A model generated the notes under the pieces. That model did not search any database and was not told where the DNA came from. It saw only the letters and a list, made by a program, of their open reading frames with translations. From positions 1,536,501 through 1,600,500 of the forward strand of contig NC_133971.1 in the NCBI RefSeq assembly GCF_031877795.1: DNA of 64,000 bases, written 5' to 3'. Position numbers and translations under genes: made by a program. Positions 12,697 through 24,440 of this stretch are shown here, piece by piece; the stretch's first letter is position 1, and every line of letters begins with the position of its first letter. Source of the stretch: Strix aluco (lineage: Eukaryota > Chordata > Aves > Strigiformes > Strigidae).

Positions 12697-13587
12697 AGTC
12701 CCTACACTCTAGCGGCGATAGATGACTGAAAATGCCTACTAATATGGTATGTAAGTACAAATATAAAATCAAGAAAATTAAATGTATCTTTAAATACAAA
12801 TCTACATTCAGTTATTTCTGTTATCTCTTAAATTTAAGGTTATCCATCCTAAAAATTGCTTTAACACTTTGGTATAATTCAATATAAGGAAAATAAAGAT
12901 CTCATTTAAGCAGATAATAGATCAGTACTGTGAAATCTCATAAGCCCACAAGATTTTCTAAACTCATCATAAAATCCTTCCAGGTAATGTCTATTAAAAA
13001 AAAAATCCTAAAATACAGAATTCTCATTCTGAAAGCATCTTAGCTGCTTATGTTGGGATTTCAGCACCAGGCCTCAGGTAACAAAAATAAGCAATGGGGA
13101 AGAGCAGGGGCTTGTATCAGAATGGCAAAAATCTGGAATTTTCTCTTGCTGCATAAACAGAAGCTTACAGTGACCTTTACCAGTGGATGTTGCATGTGAA
13201 TTTCACGTCAAAAATCCATGCTGACCATGGTGTCCATACTCTCTCTGCTCCCTTTCCAAGTGATCCATTTTTAATCATCAATACCATTTGTGTATGACTT
13301 CATGATCTAACTAGTACAAAACAAAGCTTCCTGTTTGGGAATGGGTGCAGATTAAAAAAAGGAAGATGGCAGAAATATAATTTAGGAAAAAATCCAAACC
13401 AAAATGAAGTAAACCAGAACTTGAACATAATACTATGTTAAAAATCAAGGTTAATAGAACAAGAAGAATGAGGGTTCGTAAGCCAGTTCATTCACAAAAT
13501 GAAACCTGGTAATTAGAAACCTTTCAAGGGTCCTTTGCAGTCCTATGTTATGATCCTATGACATTTGACAGCAAATCTTTCACTCAC

Positions 13588-13666
13588 CTGCAGCACAAGC
13601 AGCTAAGAACTTTTCACTCTTGCACAGCTTTTTTGCTATAAGATGCGTAGTATAATTTCTGTATTT
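13588..13666 (-). CDS. SLF1: SLF1 second coding exon (codons 39-64, BRCT1)
   Basis: Minus-strand exon with acceptor TTATTAG and a strong donor GCAG|GTGAGTG. It is 79 nt long, giving 26 full codons plus one base of a split glycine codon. The peptide reads KYRNYTTHLIAKKLCKSEKF followed by LAACAA. The THLIA and SEKFLAACA(A)G patterns are the central strand and helix of a BRCT fold, matching the SLF1 family closely. It lies only 137 bp from the previous exon, and the shared phase 0 junction supports direct splicing. Confidence 0.92.
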
Positions 13667-13803
13667 CTAATAAAACAAAAACAAAACAACCCATTTGTAC
13701 CACCGGAAACAGTTTAACCTTCTTGGCTATTTATACACAACTACTGCACAGTTCTTTCTCGCACTTTTTAGTTATGCTCTACCCATCAGGTAGTGAACAA
13801 TAC

Positions 13804-13917
13804 CTTACTATCTAAAAAAACACAGTTCAGTTTGGACAGGTGCTGGATAAGTGCCTTCTTCTCTTGTTTTTTAAATCCAGTGAACTGGATCATCCGTCGC
13901 CGGCCGCCACTTGCCAT
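13804..13917 (-). CDS. SLF1: SLF1 first coding exon (codons 1-38)
   Basis: On the minus strand the exon opens with ATG at 13917-13915, directly after a pyrimidine-rich acceptor ending TTTAACAG. It closes at a donor AAG|GTATTG. The 38 codons begin MASGGRRRMIQFTGFKKQEK and run to CVFLDSK, ending in phase 0. The segment resembles the N-terminus of vertebrate SLF1 (ANKRD32), the SMC5/6 localisation factor recruited through RAD18 to stalled or crosslinked forks in the nucleus, and it is the first strand/helix of BRCT domain 1. A second Met at codon 9 is possible, but the human protein, as I recall it, has a similar number of residues before the ITGF/MTGF-like motif, so Met1 is preferred. The coding frame differs from that of the 94-codon open frame spanning the acceptor at 13871-14155. 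Confidence 0.92.
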
Positions 13918-14020
13918 CTGTTAAAGGAGAAACAAACGAAAAGGAGACGTTAACAGTCAAAATACAGGCCACGAAACGTTCCTTGCATGGCGTTACTAGT
14001 ATTCCCCAACTGTTTTCGTT

Positions 14021-14075
14021 GAAAACAAAAAACAAACAAACAAACAAACAAAAACAAAAACAAAAAAAAAAAGAA
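14021..14075 (+). repeat. (CAAA)n and A-rich simple repeat
   Basis: About 50 bases of AAAACAAACAAACAAACAAA grading into CAAAAA and poly-A, at the left shoulder of the CpG island, in the SLF1 5' UTR intron. Confidence 0.9.
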
Positions 14076-14089
14076 AACACACCGCGAGG

Positions 14090-14970
14090 CAGCTGCGGCT
14101 GCCTGCCAGGGTTAGGACACCTGAAAGGCGGCAACGGGGTATCAGAGACGCTCAAACCCCGGCCTAAAACCGCCCGAGCCCCCGCCCCGGGGCCGCCCCC
14201 CCGCCGCTGCTGAAGCCGCTACCCCGCTGCCGGGACCCCCCTCCGCGCCCCGTGAGGGAAAAGCCGCCCACCCTGAGGCGAGGCCCCGCGGGAAGGGCCC
14301 TCGGAGGGGCGGCGGGCAGGCCGCCGGCCGCGGGCAGGAGCTGCGGGGAGCCGGTCCGCTCGCGCCCGCGTATACGTGCCATGGCGGCGGGCGGGCGGGC
14401 GAGCTGGGCGGGCGGGCCAGCGCTCGCCCCTGGGTCCGGCCCGCTCGGCGCGCTCGACTCCCGCCGCCTTCCCGCCTCCCCCCCGCCCCGCCCCCGGATG
14501 TGGCGGCGCGGCCGTTCCGGGCCGTTGTCACTGACGCTCCGCGGTCGCCGGGGCTGTCGGCGCGGAGCCCGGCCGGGTAAGTGTCCCCGGCGGGGCTGCC
14601 CTTCCCCTCCGCTCCCCTCTCCTCCCCGTGCGGCCGGGCCTCGGCGCCGAGGAGCGTCCCCCCCCTCTCCGGGGCTTCCCTGCGGCCGCCTCCGCCGCTC
14701 GGCCGGGCGTTGCGCAGCTCCGAGGCCGCCCGGAGGCCGAGGGGGATGGTGGACGCACAACCCTCCCCGCCCCGCTCCCCACCTCCCGGCGGCGGGAGGG
14801 CTGAGGCGGCCCCGGCTTCGCGCCTCAGCGAAGGGCGGGAAGGGGAAAGTCTTCCCTCAGGCCGAGAGGAGCCGGGCTCCCCCGAAATGGCGGGAGGCGG
14901 GGGGAAGGCCGGGGGCGTGTGGCGGATGAGGGAGCCGGGAAACACGTCGGCGCCGCCTCAGAGCCTCTGA
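14090..14970. promoter_or_regulatory. CpG island, shared divergent promoter of SLF1 and KIAA0825
   Basis: A sharply bounded block of very high GC and dense CpG in an otherwise AT-rich, CpG-poor window. It holds GC-box clusters (for example CCCCGCCCCGCCCCC near 14479-14496), an NRF1-like half site TGCGCAGC near 14713 and YY1-like ATGGCGG cores at 14381 and 14888. No TATA box is evident, as is usual for housekeeping promoters. SLF1 leaves to the left and KIAA0825 to the right. The long open frames seen here on both strands (up to 267 codons) reflect the scarcity of AT-rich stop codons and are not genes. Exact start sites cannot be placed from sequence alone. Confidence 0.9.
14500..14576 (+). 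other. KIAA0825: Presumed non-coding first exon of KIAA0825 (5' UTR), 3' end only
   Basis: The sequence GCCCGGCCGG|GTAAGTG at 14567-14583 is a near-perfect plus-strand splice donor inside the CpG island. The next good plus-strand coding exon of the divergent gene starts 34 kb downstream, only 8 nt before its ATG. A non-coding first exon ending here therefore fits. The right end (14576) is the supported coordinate. The left end is nominal, because the transcription start was not located. Additional untranslated exons inside the 34 kb intron are possible. Confidence 0.55.
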
Positions 14971-17900
14971 AAATCACCGTTTCTGTTGCTCAGCAGAGTT
15001 AAAAAGAGTGGAAGGCGCTCTGGTAGGGGTGTGTGCTGGAAGACGGAAGAGACCTCGCTGAGTAGAGGAAGCTGACTGAGGAACCAGGTGGAGTTGGATG
15101 TGGGTGCAGGTTGGAGCGTCTCCCCTCTGGAACAGGCTGTCTGTGAGAGTCAGGAGAGTGGCCAGGGATTTCTGGTCCTCATTACCCTTTTCTCTGTATC
15201 TCAGAGAAACTTATAAAGTACCCTTGTGCCACATGAAGGCTGATCCTCAGGGAAGATGACCAGGCACTGCCGCAGCCAGATAATCAAGCCACATGCTGCG
15301 GTGAAGGGATTCCCGCCCTGCTGATCAAGTTCGTACTGACTCTTCGTTATGAAAGTCAGTGTTTGATTTGTTTTTAAAAATCGCAAAGCAACGTGAAAAG
15401 GTCAAAACCGTATTCAGATTGTACCTCAAGCACTCAATTTAGCGTTTAGAATTGTCGAAATGCCAAGATTGTGATTGTTTGTGAAACTTTTATTTTGGTC
15501 CCTTGTGTATTCGAGAGATGACTTTTGACTTGATTCCTGGTGTCATGTAATGCACTGAATCAATAGTGCACAAGAGATCTGTTAGTGCTTCATCATTAAT
15601 AAAATTAGCTTTGTAGAACACTTTCTTTTTTATTCCTTTTTTATACACTTGGAGAGTAGAAGGCACACATCATGATTCAAGCAAAAGGCAGACGATTGAA
15701 TTGCCTCCTTAGAGAACTGAATGCTACTCTCTCCCCTTCCATAAAATTCTTCTGTGATAGTGGACAAGTCACTCTTTACTCATTGAGGTAGTTGCTTCAT
15801 ATTTAAGTCCTGTAAACTGAGAGATGTACGGCAAAACTTTCACACGTGCTGCGTATTTTTCACTGCAGCTTAGATCAGTGGAAGCCATGCTTTGAACATG
15901 CCAGTGCTACAAAACACAGGTATTTGTGTGGGAAGAAAACCAAAACCACCTAGCTTCAGACATCTAAAACTTAACAGCACGTTGGACACTTGGCTTTAAA
16001 TATGAGTTTCCCAAATATCAGAATAGAAAAATGGTTCTGCAGGGCCTTAGATGGGTCTTGTGTTGCTGTTAAAAAACATTCTGGGGCCCTTAATGCTTAT
16101 TGAAGTTTTTCCCATCTTCTTTTTCCTTAGCATTGCCACTATATTTGTGCATGCAGGCATGAAGAAGTAACCATTAACACCCTCTTATTAGTTTTTGGTG
16201 TAAGTGGCACTGAAAAATCTTTAAACATCAACTTGAATATCCAGAGTTGAATGGCTGTGTTTATTGCTTGCATTTCCTGATTGACAATGAAGATTAGTTG
16301 CATTTCCTATTTTGTACCTGTTGCACCTTTACACCTTCGCTCTTGAGTTGTCCGCACTGTAAAGGTATTCATTTTAATTCTTGTAACTGAAGTGCAGAAA
16401 ATAAAAAACCTGTGTTTGTTTTATAAATATAATCTAAAGTTTAGAGCACACTTAATCTATTGTCCCTTGAATATTTTTGTTATTTGATAGTCAAAATTTA
16501 TTTTCTTTAAAAACTAGGAACACAGTTAATATAAATAAATAATTGCGGGTTTATTTACTCTGAAATAAATAATGTTTGGGCTAATATTTTTTTAAGGTTA
16601 ACAATTTAATTCTTATTAGCTACTACTAACTACTAACCATTACTTAACTAATAGCAGTTTTATGCCACAGGGCTCTTAACAGGCTGGAGAAGTCTTCAGC
16701 ATACAGTACCATAAATTTCAGCACATGATACTGTAAACTAGCTGCTAGTGAAAAGTTGCGTACTTACGTGATGACCATTTGTTACATTTGAGAGTTAAAT
16801 ATTTTCTAGGTTTTATTATTTTTTTTTATTGTCTCTGGCACATAAAATATGTGGAATCAAAGTGAACGAGACCTCAAACATTTCAGGCCTATTTCACTTT
16901 AAAATACATTGCTACTGAAGTGTAGCTTTAAGGAACTAAGAACACGTTTTACCTTCGTTTTAGCGATGTCTGATAAGTTTGGATTTCACTTATCCTCTCC
17001 CTCTATTATTTTTTCTTCTTTTCCATCCTTGTTGTGATCATATTACAGTAGCTCAATATCTCTTAATTCATTATGTTTTTTCTTATTTACAAGAGTTAAT
17101 ATTAGGTCTCATAGGTCTAGGGAGCAGTCTTTTTAACTGGTGTATTTTTCAATACCTCTGGATTTCTTTGTTCCTGTAATATTTGTCAAATATATGGTTC
17201 AGTTGCTCACTATTATCAACTGTATTTAAGCTGTTTGGGTTTTAGATGGATATCCACTTTCACACTTTCTCTTCTACAGTACATGTGACATCTTTGTTAA
17301 AATTTGGAAGTGATTTTCAGTGCTACAGAAACGGTATTTCACTTACAAAATTTCTAATTACATTTTACGGACTATCAAGAATGGCTGTACAGCTCCTATG
17401 CCCTCAGTTCTTTAAGAAGCCAAGATCAGAGGAATAAGTATTCCTTTTACTCTTTCACAAAAAGAGTTTACTTACAGTGTTTCAGGTGCCCATCTCTTTC
17501 AGACTTCTGTAACTGCTTCTTTCTTAATTTTATTCCCTAGAGAGATAAAGAGACATTTCTTTTTCATTCCACTGTTCTAGCTTTCTACCTTAACACTTCT
17601 TGTTTCCTTTGTGATCTACACATAATTCTATTACCAGCCTGTCTTTTGCCTTGAAATGTCAATTCGTACATTTTCCCATAGATACCTATTTTACTTCACA
17701 TAATATGTGCAGTTTTCTTTCTCCAGGCCTCACTGGCGATGTGATTACTGTTGAACCTTGTCCTTAATTCTCACAGACTCTTTCTGCAAGCCTTCACCAC
17801 TTTACCCTTAACTTTGCAGCTTAGGGTTTGTGGGGTTTTTTCCATGTTTTTTGTCCCTCACTAGCCTTTTGACTTCCTGTGTTGAAAATTATATGTAATT

Positions 17901-20900
17901 TCTTGCAGTAATTGTGATAGTGATACAACCATACATAAACACCTTTTCCACTGTGAAATATGATCTGACAGATTTTTTTTATCTAGTGGAAGATATTTTG
18001 TGTTACATGCCTAAAATATTTTCCATCATGCAAAGGCATTTGTCAGTTGACTGATTAACAATTTCGGAGGTTAAAAAAATCATTCGTTAGAGCTTTTTTT
18101 CTCCTGTTGCCTCAACATAACTTGTGTATACTTGTTTAAGCAGCATCCTTTGACAAAACAAAAATCACAATGCAATAGCCAAATTTTGGTCAAACATTTA
18201 GTAATCACAGCTTTGTAAAAAAACCCAGAAGCTACACTGGAAAGTTAGTCATAAAAACTAAAACAGTATGAAATGTCTCCACACTGCCTTCGTGTGGAGA
18301 AAAATCTAACTTTGTGCCCTGTTTTAAGTCCATTTTGTAAGTCTGTCTCTGGTACAAAGCACCGACTCTGGCTTTGTCAAAACAGTGAAGGTATTTAAAT
18401 TTTCTTTTATAGTGGTAAGGGATTACAAGAATTAGAAATAATGTAAACATAATATAAATCCACAGAAGCTAGAATAGCTTCTTAATAATAATTGTTCTTC
18501 TGTAAACATACCTGTACTTTCTTTCATGAGCTGATGAACAGAGGAGTAGCAGAACAAGCACTGTGAAAATTGGTGTTTTTCTTTAAGCCTTACTGATTTT
18601 GTAAACTCTCAGTTATAACTTTGTAGTTATAAACATCTTTATGGTCTTTTCAGGAGGTATCATTTCTGTTTCTTTTGTGTAACCATTTTTCTGACAAAGA
18701 ACAGTTCTTTTTCTGATTATTGTAAGCTCAGCCTATCTTCCTACCTCCTTGCATTCATCTGCCCTTCTGCCAACTCACGTTCCGTTCACCTGTGTCAGCG
18801 AATCAGTGTTGAGGGACAAGTGTGGAGAGCACACAACACCTTCAGTAACTCTGTTCAGTGGCTCTCCTATGAATGGTGCCAAGCTATTTACTTTGTGTGT
18901 ATTCGCTCATTAGTGACTTAGTGAGCTGCACTTCATTAGTGCATTGTCAGGTGCTCATCACTTGGAATAACGGTTGGTTTGTTTGTTTGTTTCTTCTTTT
19001 AAAATATAGGTAGTGGAATGGTTTCCTTTTGCATTTAATACTTCCCTACCATGTAAAGTTCAAGTTTCTTGTCTTTGCCTGACATGACTTAGTCCCTGGC
19101 CACTTGGACCTTCTTTCTTAATCATATTACTGTTCTCCTGCCTTGACCTAAATCTGCTATACCTGCCTGGAATACTTAATTGACCTAATCCCCCCACTGA
19201 CCTTCTAGTATTTTCTCCTACATGGGAGATCCATTCTGATGTGAGCAGCAAATTTTCCTTCATCAAAGTCTTTTCACCTTTTTTATTGTTTTTGAGAATC
19301 CACACAGGCTCATCCAGATTGTGTTTGTTGATTTATGTTTTTTTCGGGGGATGTGTTTTTAAATGCAGTTTCTTTGTCTTTTATGTATTATTCTTTCCTA
19401 AGTAACTGTAGGCCAAACAGTGAAAGTGTGTAATGGTTGCAGAAATTATAAATTTTTCTTAATACTGTATGTTGTTAAATAGCAATGTGTACACTCAGAA
19501 TATTCCAGAATGGGTTCTTCTCTGCAATAACCCCTCTCTCTCTCAGTTTTATTTCTTAGTAGGCAGCTGCCAACAGCATGATTGATGCCCCACAATGCAG
19601 ATAAACATGAACCCTGGCTCACAAACATTAAAAAAATCAAGTTACACGTGATGTAACCAGTGGGTTAACATGTTGCGTGCACTCTTTTCACCTTCTTTGC
19701 TGTTTGCTGTGCTTGAGCTCAGTACAGAGGGTAGGCAAAAGGTGTAGATGATTGTGGGTGGAAGACAAAACCAAAATACTGAAAAGAAGTTAGGAGAAAG
19801 TATGGCATAACTGCGGTTCCTTGTAACTGTGTAGTTGTCCCCTAAGTTACAGTGAAACCCCTGTCATCAGCAAATCTTGCAGATAACTTGTATTTTTGCA
19901 ACTTTGATTCTCATCCATCCCTAAGAATTCCAGTTCGCTGCCTGAAGGCAACTTGCCCTGGGATATTTAGTGTCTCGTGAAGACTGTAGTAGAAGCATTC
20001 AGTACTAAAATAATGTGTTCATTGGTGTGGGGTTTTTTTATCAGAAATCACTGTCTGCTAGACTCAAAAAGCAGATGGCATTTACCAGAGAATAAATCTG
20101 AAATTAACTGTCAGAGTAATAGCAAACGGTAGATTGTATTAATGTAGTAACTAACCTCTTGCTGTAAGAAAGTGGGTTTCTCTTCGGATAGGCTTTGAGG
20201 TCTGTTTCAGGGCAAAATAAGGTGAACACCCACAATCCTTATTCTTCTCACCGAGTCTTGTGAAGAGTTCATTCGGATGAACCAGAAATTTTGCTTAATG
20301 ACTGATCATTTCCCATCACACTGGTAGACTTGGGAGTTAATAGAAGTGGAGTTTTGTTGTTGCGAAGATCACTGTGTAATTCTACTTGGCTTTTGTGTGC
20401 CCAGATACAAAAGTCATTCACCCATCCAGAGGTACCACTCTGTGCTATGAGGGAGATGTTCTCTCAAGGAAGGAGGCATCAGTGTTCTTTCGTGATCTGT
20501 AGAGAAGTGGTGAGGTCCTCCAAATACCTTCGTGAAAATAACCTAAGGATTGCAGAAAAAGCAGCGAGACCTTTTGCAGAAGGGGTGCTTTGGCAGTCCC
20601 TTATGTGCAGAAGCATAAAAGACTTCCTTTGAAGCAACTGACATCGATAAGGTCTCTCCCCCTTTTCTTCCACTTTCTCAGTGAAGCAATGACATTTATT
20701 AGTGTAGAAGGGTTTTGCTGTCAGCGGTGTCTCCCATCTGGAGTGCCAGTATTGACAGAAGGGCTGTGTGGTTAGCTACATTATTGCTCATAAAGATCAT
20801 CAGTATGGGCTGAAGTAAGAACAGGACTGAAATCCCTGGCTGGGAACAGAGCATCTTTTTGGGAAATGCTGGGGGGCACGAAAGCTTCCTTTGGGGAGGC

Positions 20901-23900
20901 ATTATGGGCTCTTCTGTATCAGCACAAACTCTCTAAGGATGCCATCTCTGTTTCTCTCATTTTCCTGCCTCCCCACTCCCAGCAGCATCCTCAAGGATTT
21001 ATTAGGCAGACCAGAGTAGAATTTAGGTACCCAAGGTCCTACTTCCCTGTTGTTTTAGAGGTAAACAAAAGCCTTTTGCACAGCATCTAAGAAATTATTT
21101 TACAAGAAGAGTTGCTCATACCAGCAGTCAATAGGATATGGACCTTCTCAAGTAATAAGAATGTTATAACTGGAATGATTTAGAATTCAGCTCACTAAGG
21201 GATTCTGGAGATGGGTGGCCTTTGAGATGTGTCTCCTCGAGTGAAGATAGCACTGTACTCTTGTCTGTCTGCAGCTAACTCTTCCCACGTTTTGGTGGTG
21301 GAAGGCTTAAACAAAGATGACTGTTCCATTCGGGATTGTAAAGACAGGATTGCAGGAGAGGGAACAAAACGAAAAAAGACCAGGATGAGGATTAATGGGG
21401 AGACTAATTAGGGGAATTGCATGTGTAGCATATTGGACATACATGATGTAAATCTTCTGAGGTGCATGGTAGATGCTGATTGAAATGTAGTAAATTAATC
21501 TGTCAGGTTTTAGTTTAAACATTTACAGTTGCTTGCAGGAACTGATTTGCTGCCATTCATGAAGGCATAAAATAGGCCTTGGTGAATTAGAGGTGTTTCT
21601 GTATTTGCATTACTCATATGCCAATTTTTTCCGAGCAAAATTTCCACCTCTTAAATTTTCAGGGTAAGTTTTATATTGGAATGACCTTCTCTCTGTGAGA
21701 GACAATATAGAATTAATCTGAAACATTGCATCTGGTTAAAAATGTGTATGTGTACATGTTTCTGTGCAGAAATATATAGCATGGTATTATGTGCTATACA
21801 TGGACTTTTCTTGAACAAGGTAAATTCTTTGCTAATCCAGCTAATTCATTGCAAAATATTTGTACAGAGTATTGACAGATTGAAGTATGATTATGCATTC
21901 TATACAAAAATTTCTGTGTTTTTTAAAAATGAATAGATTTATATCATGTTATAAGGAATTAAAAGGAAAATTGTTACAGAAAGAATCCTTGATTAGTAAT
22001 ATTTGATTTTTTTTTCCAGTTTCCCTGTATACAGTATAGTTTAGAATTTTTCTGGATATGTGATTAGTGGAAATTAAGCATAACTTGTGTTATATTTAGT
22101 CCTCAAAAGCATTCTTTTTCACTTTATTTTGTAATCGATTCAGTGGTGCTCCTGCACTGTGATTTGGGTTTTAAAGACCACAGTGTTAGAAGGACCATTA
22201 TTCCTGGGCTGAGGAGAAAAATTTACATGTTCTCACAGGCTGTGATATTCTAAGATGAATTTTGATCAGTGTTTGACTAGTTAAATATGTTTTATCTGTT
22301 GGAAGGCTGCTCAAGTAATTCACCACTCTGATGGGCCGTGCTTCAAATACCAGCTTAACTTTATTTATGGACCCTTCTATAGCCTTTAGTTCCTGTACCA
22401 ATATTAGTCTTTACCTAAAAGTCTTAGTAATATAGTTAGCAAGTCTTCCTTTTATAACTAAATATGTCAGCTAGCTGTCAGCTCTGTGATGTGCCTGATC
22501 TTCTCTCTTGCAGAATTCAATTCAATATCAAACCCAAGTCATCTGAATAGCAATGCAAAATGCTGCCAGAATGTTACTCTGTTGTACTTTGTAATTTCCT
22601 CTTCATTTTTAAATTTTATGCTTGATAAAGCTGAAACTCTTACACACTGTTGCTTAATTTTCTTTCCCATTAGTTGATATAGGTGAAATAATCAGTGTGA
22701 ATGTTTCTGCTTACAATTTCAGTTTTAGCAAATATGCTACTTATTTAACTTGTCCAAACATGTTGAAGGTATTGAATTTTAAGGCAAAAACATTCACAGT
22801 CTGTAAAGGGAGCACTGACAAGTTCAGTCAAAAGGGAAAAGAAGAATAATTTATAAAAGGAACCGTAGATAATGATGCCAGCCAGTTGTTTTAAAGTGCA
22901 TCTACCTCACCTTTAATGAATTAGATTTGTCAACAGCATATGTTTTATGCACTACTTCTAATGAAGTGGCATACCAGCACTACAGTGTACTTTGAGGTTT
23001 ATTCCATCAAAGCTTTTTGCTGTCGTAAAGTAGACCTTTTTAAATAATAGATACTAAAAACTACATTTAAATAACATTAAGGTTGTGACACAAACACCAA
23101 ATGACAAACTTCAGGCAATTCAAAGTTAGGGCTGACAACTTGTCATTAACTTGCATTGTTGCTTTTTAAAAAAGAAGCACAATTGCATGATTTAAGGATT
23201 GAATGTCAGACTAACTTTAAATTTCTTGGCTTTTGCGGGCTGGAGTTACAACCTTACTGTCATTTTTGATACAGTTTTTTGCATAGCCTCTGTTTTCAGA
23301 AAAGTAATAAAACAGTGGAAAAAGTACAGGCTTTGTTCTTAATTTCAAACACAGATGTGAAAGTATTGGTCAAAGAACAGGGGCTATCCCATTGTCAACT
23401 TACATACGGTTCTTTTAAGCTTCCTTTGCTCTTGTCTTTGCGAAACTTCTACAAAACTTCTGAGTTAACAGGAATTTTAGTCCTGGGATACTGTAGCTAA
23501 CACCGTGGAAAGTGCTAAGAGTTCCCAATCCTTTTCCACATAAAGAACCACTTTCTTTTTAATAAACAATACTGAATAAAACAGGAGTTTTAATACATAT
23601 TTTGTAAAAAATATTTCTAATTACTTGAAATATTGTGGAACAAAAGCAGGTGAACAGGATACTTCCTATTATTTCTTACATATGATTTCCCATTTTGTTG
23701 CTGTTAAACAAAATGGAACTTTATTCAGGTATGTTAGCATGAATGTGTAAACACGATCCTTTCGATTCCTCGGCAGAGATGATTTCTCAAGGTCTGTAAG
23801 TCTAATGCAGGCAATCTATCATTTTCATCATAGTTTTGGCAATTTAATCTAGCATCAACTGGCACTGCTGCCAAGTGGCCAGGCCACTCGCTGCAGTCAC

Positions 23901-24097
23901 CCACCCCGTGCCGCCATCAGTGCTTATACAGCTGCCTGGTAAAGGGGAATAAAACGTGCTCGCACTGGGTAGGTGCCTGGTGCAGAAGGCTGGTAGGATG
24001 TTTTTGCTGAGCTAGTTTGCAGCTACCTGATTTGATCCATTATGTGTCCAGAGCCACTACAGGATATAGCAGTCAATCTTTAGTTCTTTTAATACAG
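14971..24097 (+). other. KIAA0825 intron 1, proximal part
   Basis: GC falls from the CpG island shoulder into AT-rich intron by about 15400. The patch 20300-21100 is slightly GC-richer with several 60-100 codon frames on both strands, none recognised. No exon or named repeat family was identified. Confidence 0.7.
23874..23888. repeat. Short perfect inverted repeat
   Basis: AGTGGCC A GGCCACT, a 7-bp inverted repeat with a one-base centre, in a GC-richer patch about 200 bp from the CR1 fragment. No function is implied. Confidence 0.8.
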
Positions 24098-24440
24098 TCA
24101 CAGAATTATAGAATCACAGACTGGTTTGGGTTGGAAGAGACCTTTAAAGCCCATCCAGTCCCACCCCCCTGCCCTGAGCAGGGCCACCTTCCACTAGCCG
24201 AGGTTGCCCAAAGCCCCGTCCAACCTGGCCTTGAACCCATCCAGGGAGGGGGCAGCCACAGCTTCTCTGGGCAACCTGTGCCAGGGCCTCACCACCCTCA
24301 CAGGGAACAATTTCTGCCTTAGATCTAATATAAATCCTCCCTCTCTCAGTTTAAAACCCTTGCCCCTTGTCCTGTCACTACAGGTCCTGGTAAAAAAGTC
24401 TTTCTCCATCTTTTCTTACAAGCCACCTTTATATATGGAA
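24098..24440 (-). mobile_element. CR1 LINE 3' fragment in KIAA0825 intron 1
   Basis: The right-to-left strand carries the CR1 RT C-terminus (DRTRGKGFKLREGGFILDLR, FPVRVVRPWHRLPREAV, APSLDGFKARLDGALGNL). It is followed at 24098-24125 by the characteristic short terminal repeats, seen on the plus strand as CAGAATTATAGAATCACAGA. This is a 5'-truncated copy, as most CR1s are, less decayed than the one at 8.1 kb and GC-richer than its surroundings. It is antisense to KIAA0825. CR1 abundance and type support a sauropsid host, but only two copies were seen in 64 kb. Confidence 0.93.

Larger units (their letters stand above)
11206..13587 (-). other. SLF1 intron between coding exons 2 and 3
   Basis: Holds the polypyrimidine blocks at 11.75-11.9 kb and the TA/CA microsatellite at 12.66 kb. 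A plus-strand exon-like unit at 11901-11965 is discussed as a finding. No other coding signal was seen. Confidence 0.75.

Noticed and set aside
13871..14155. 94-codon minus-strand frame across the SLF1 start region
   Set aside because: It reads through the splice acceptor in a different frame from the SLF1 exon and includes translation of the CAAA repeat.
14142..14945. Open frames up to 267 codons on both strands (also 14164-14760 and 14252-14929)
   Set aside because: They lie in the CpG island where stop codons are rare. The products are Pro/Gly/Arg/Ala low-complexity strings in several overlapping frames at once, with no recognisable domain.
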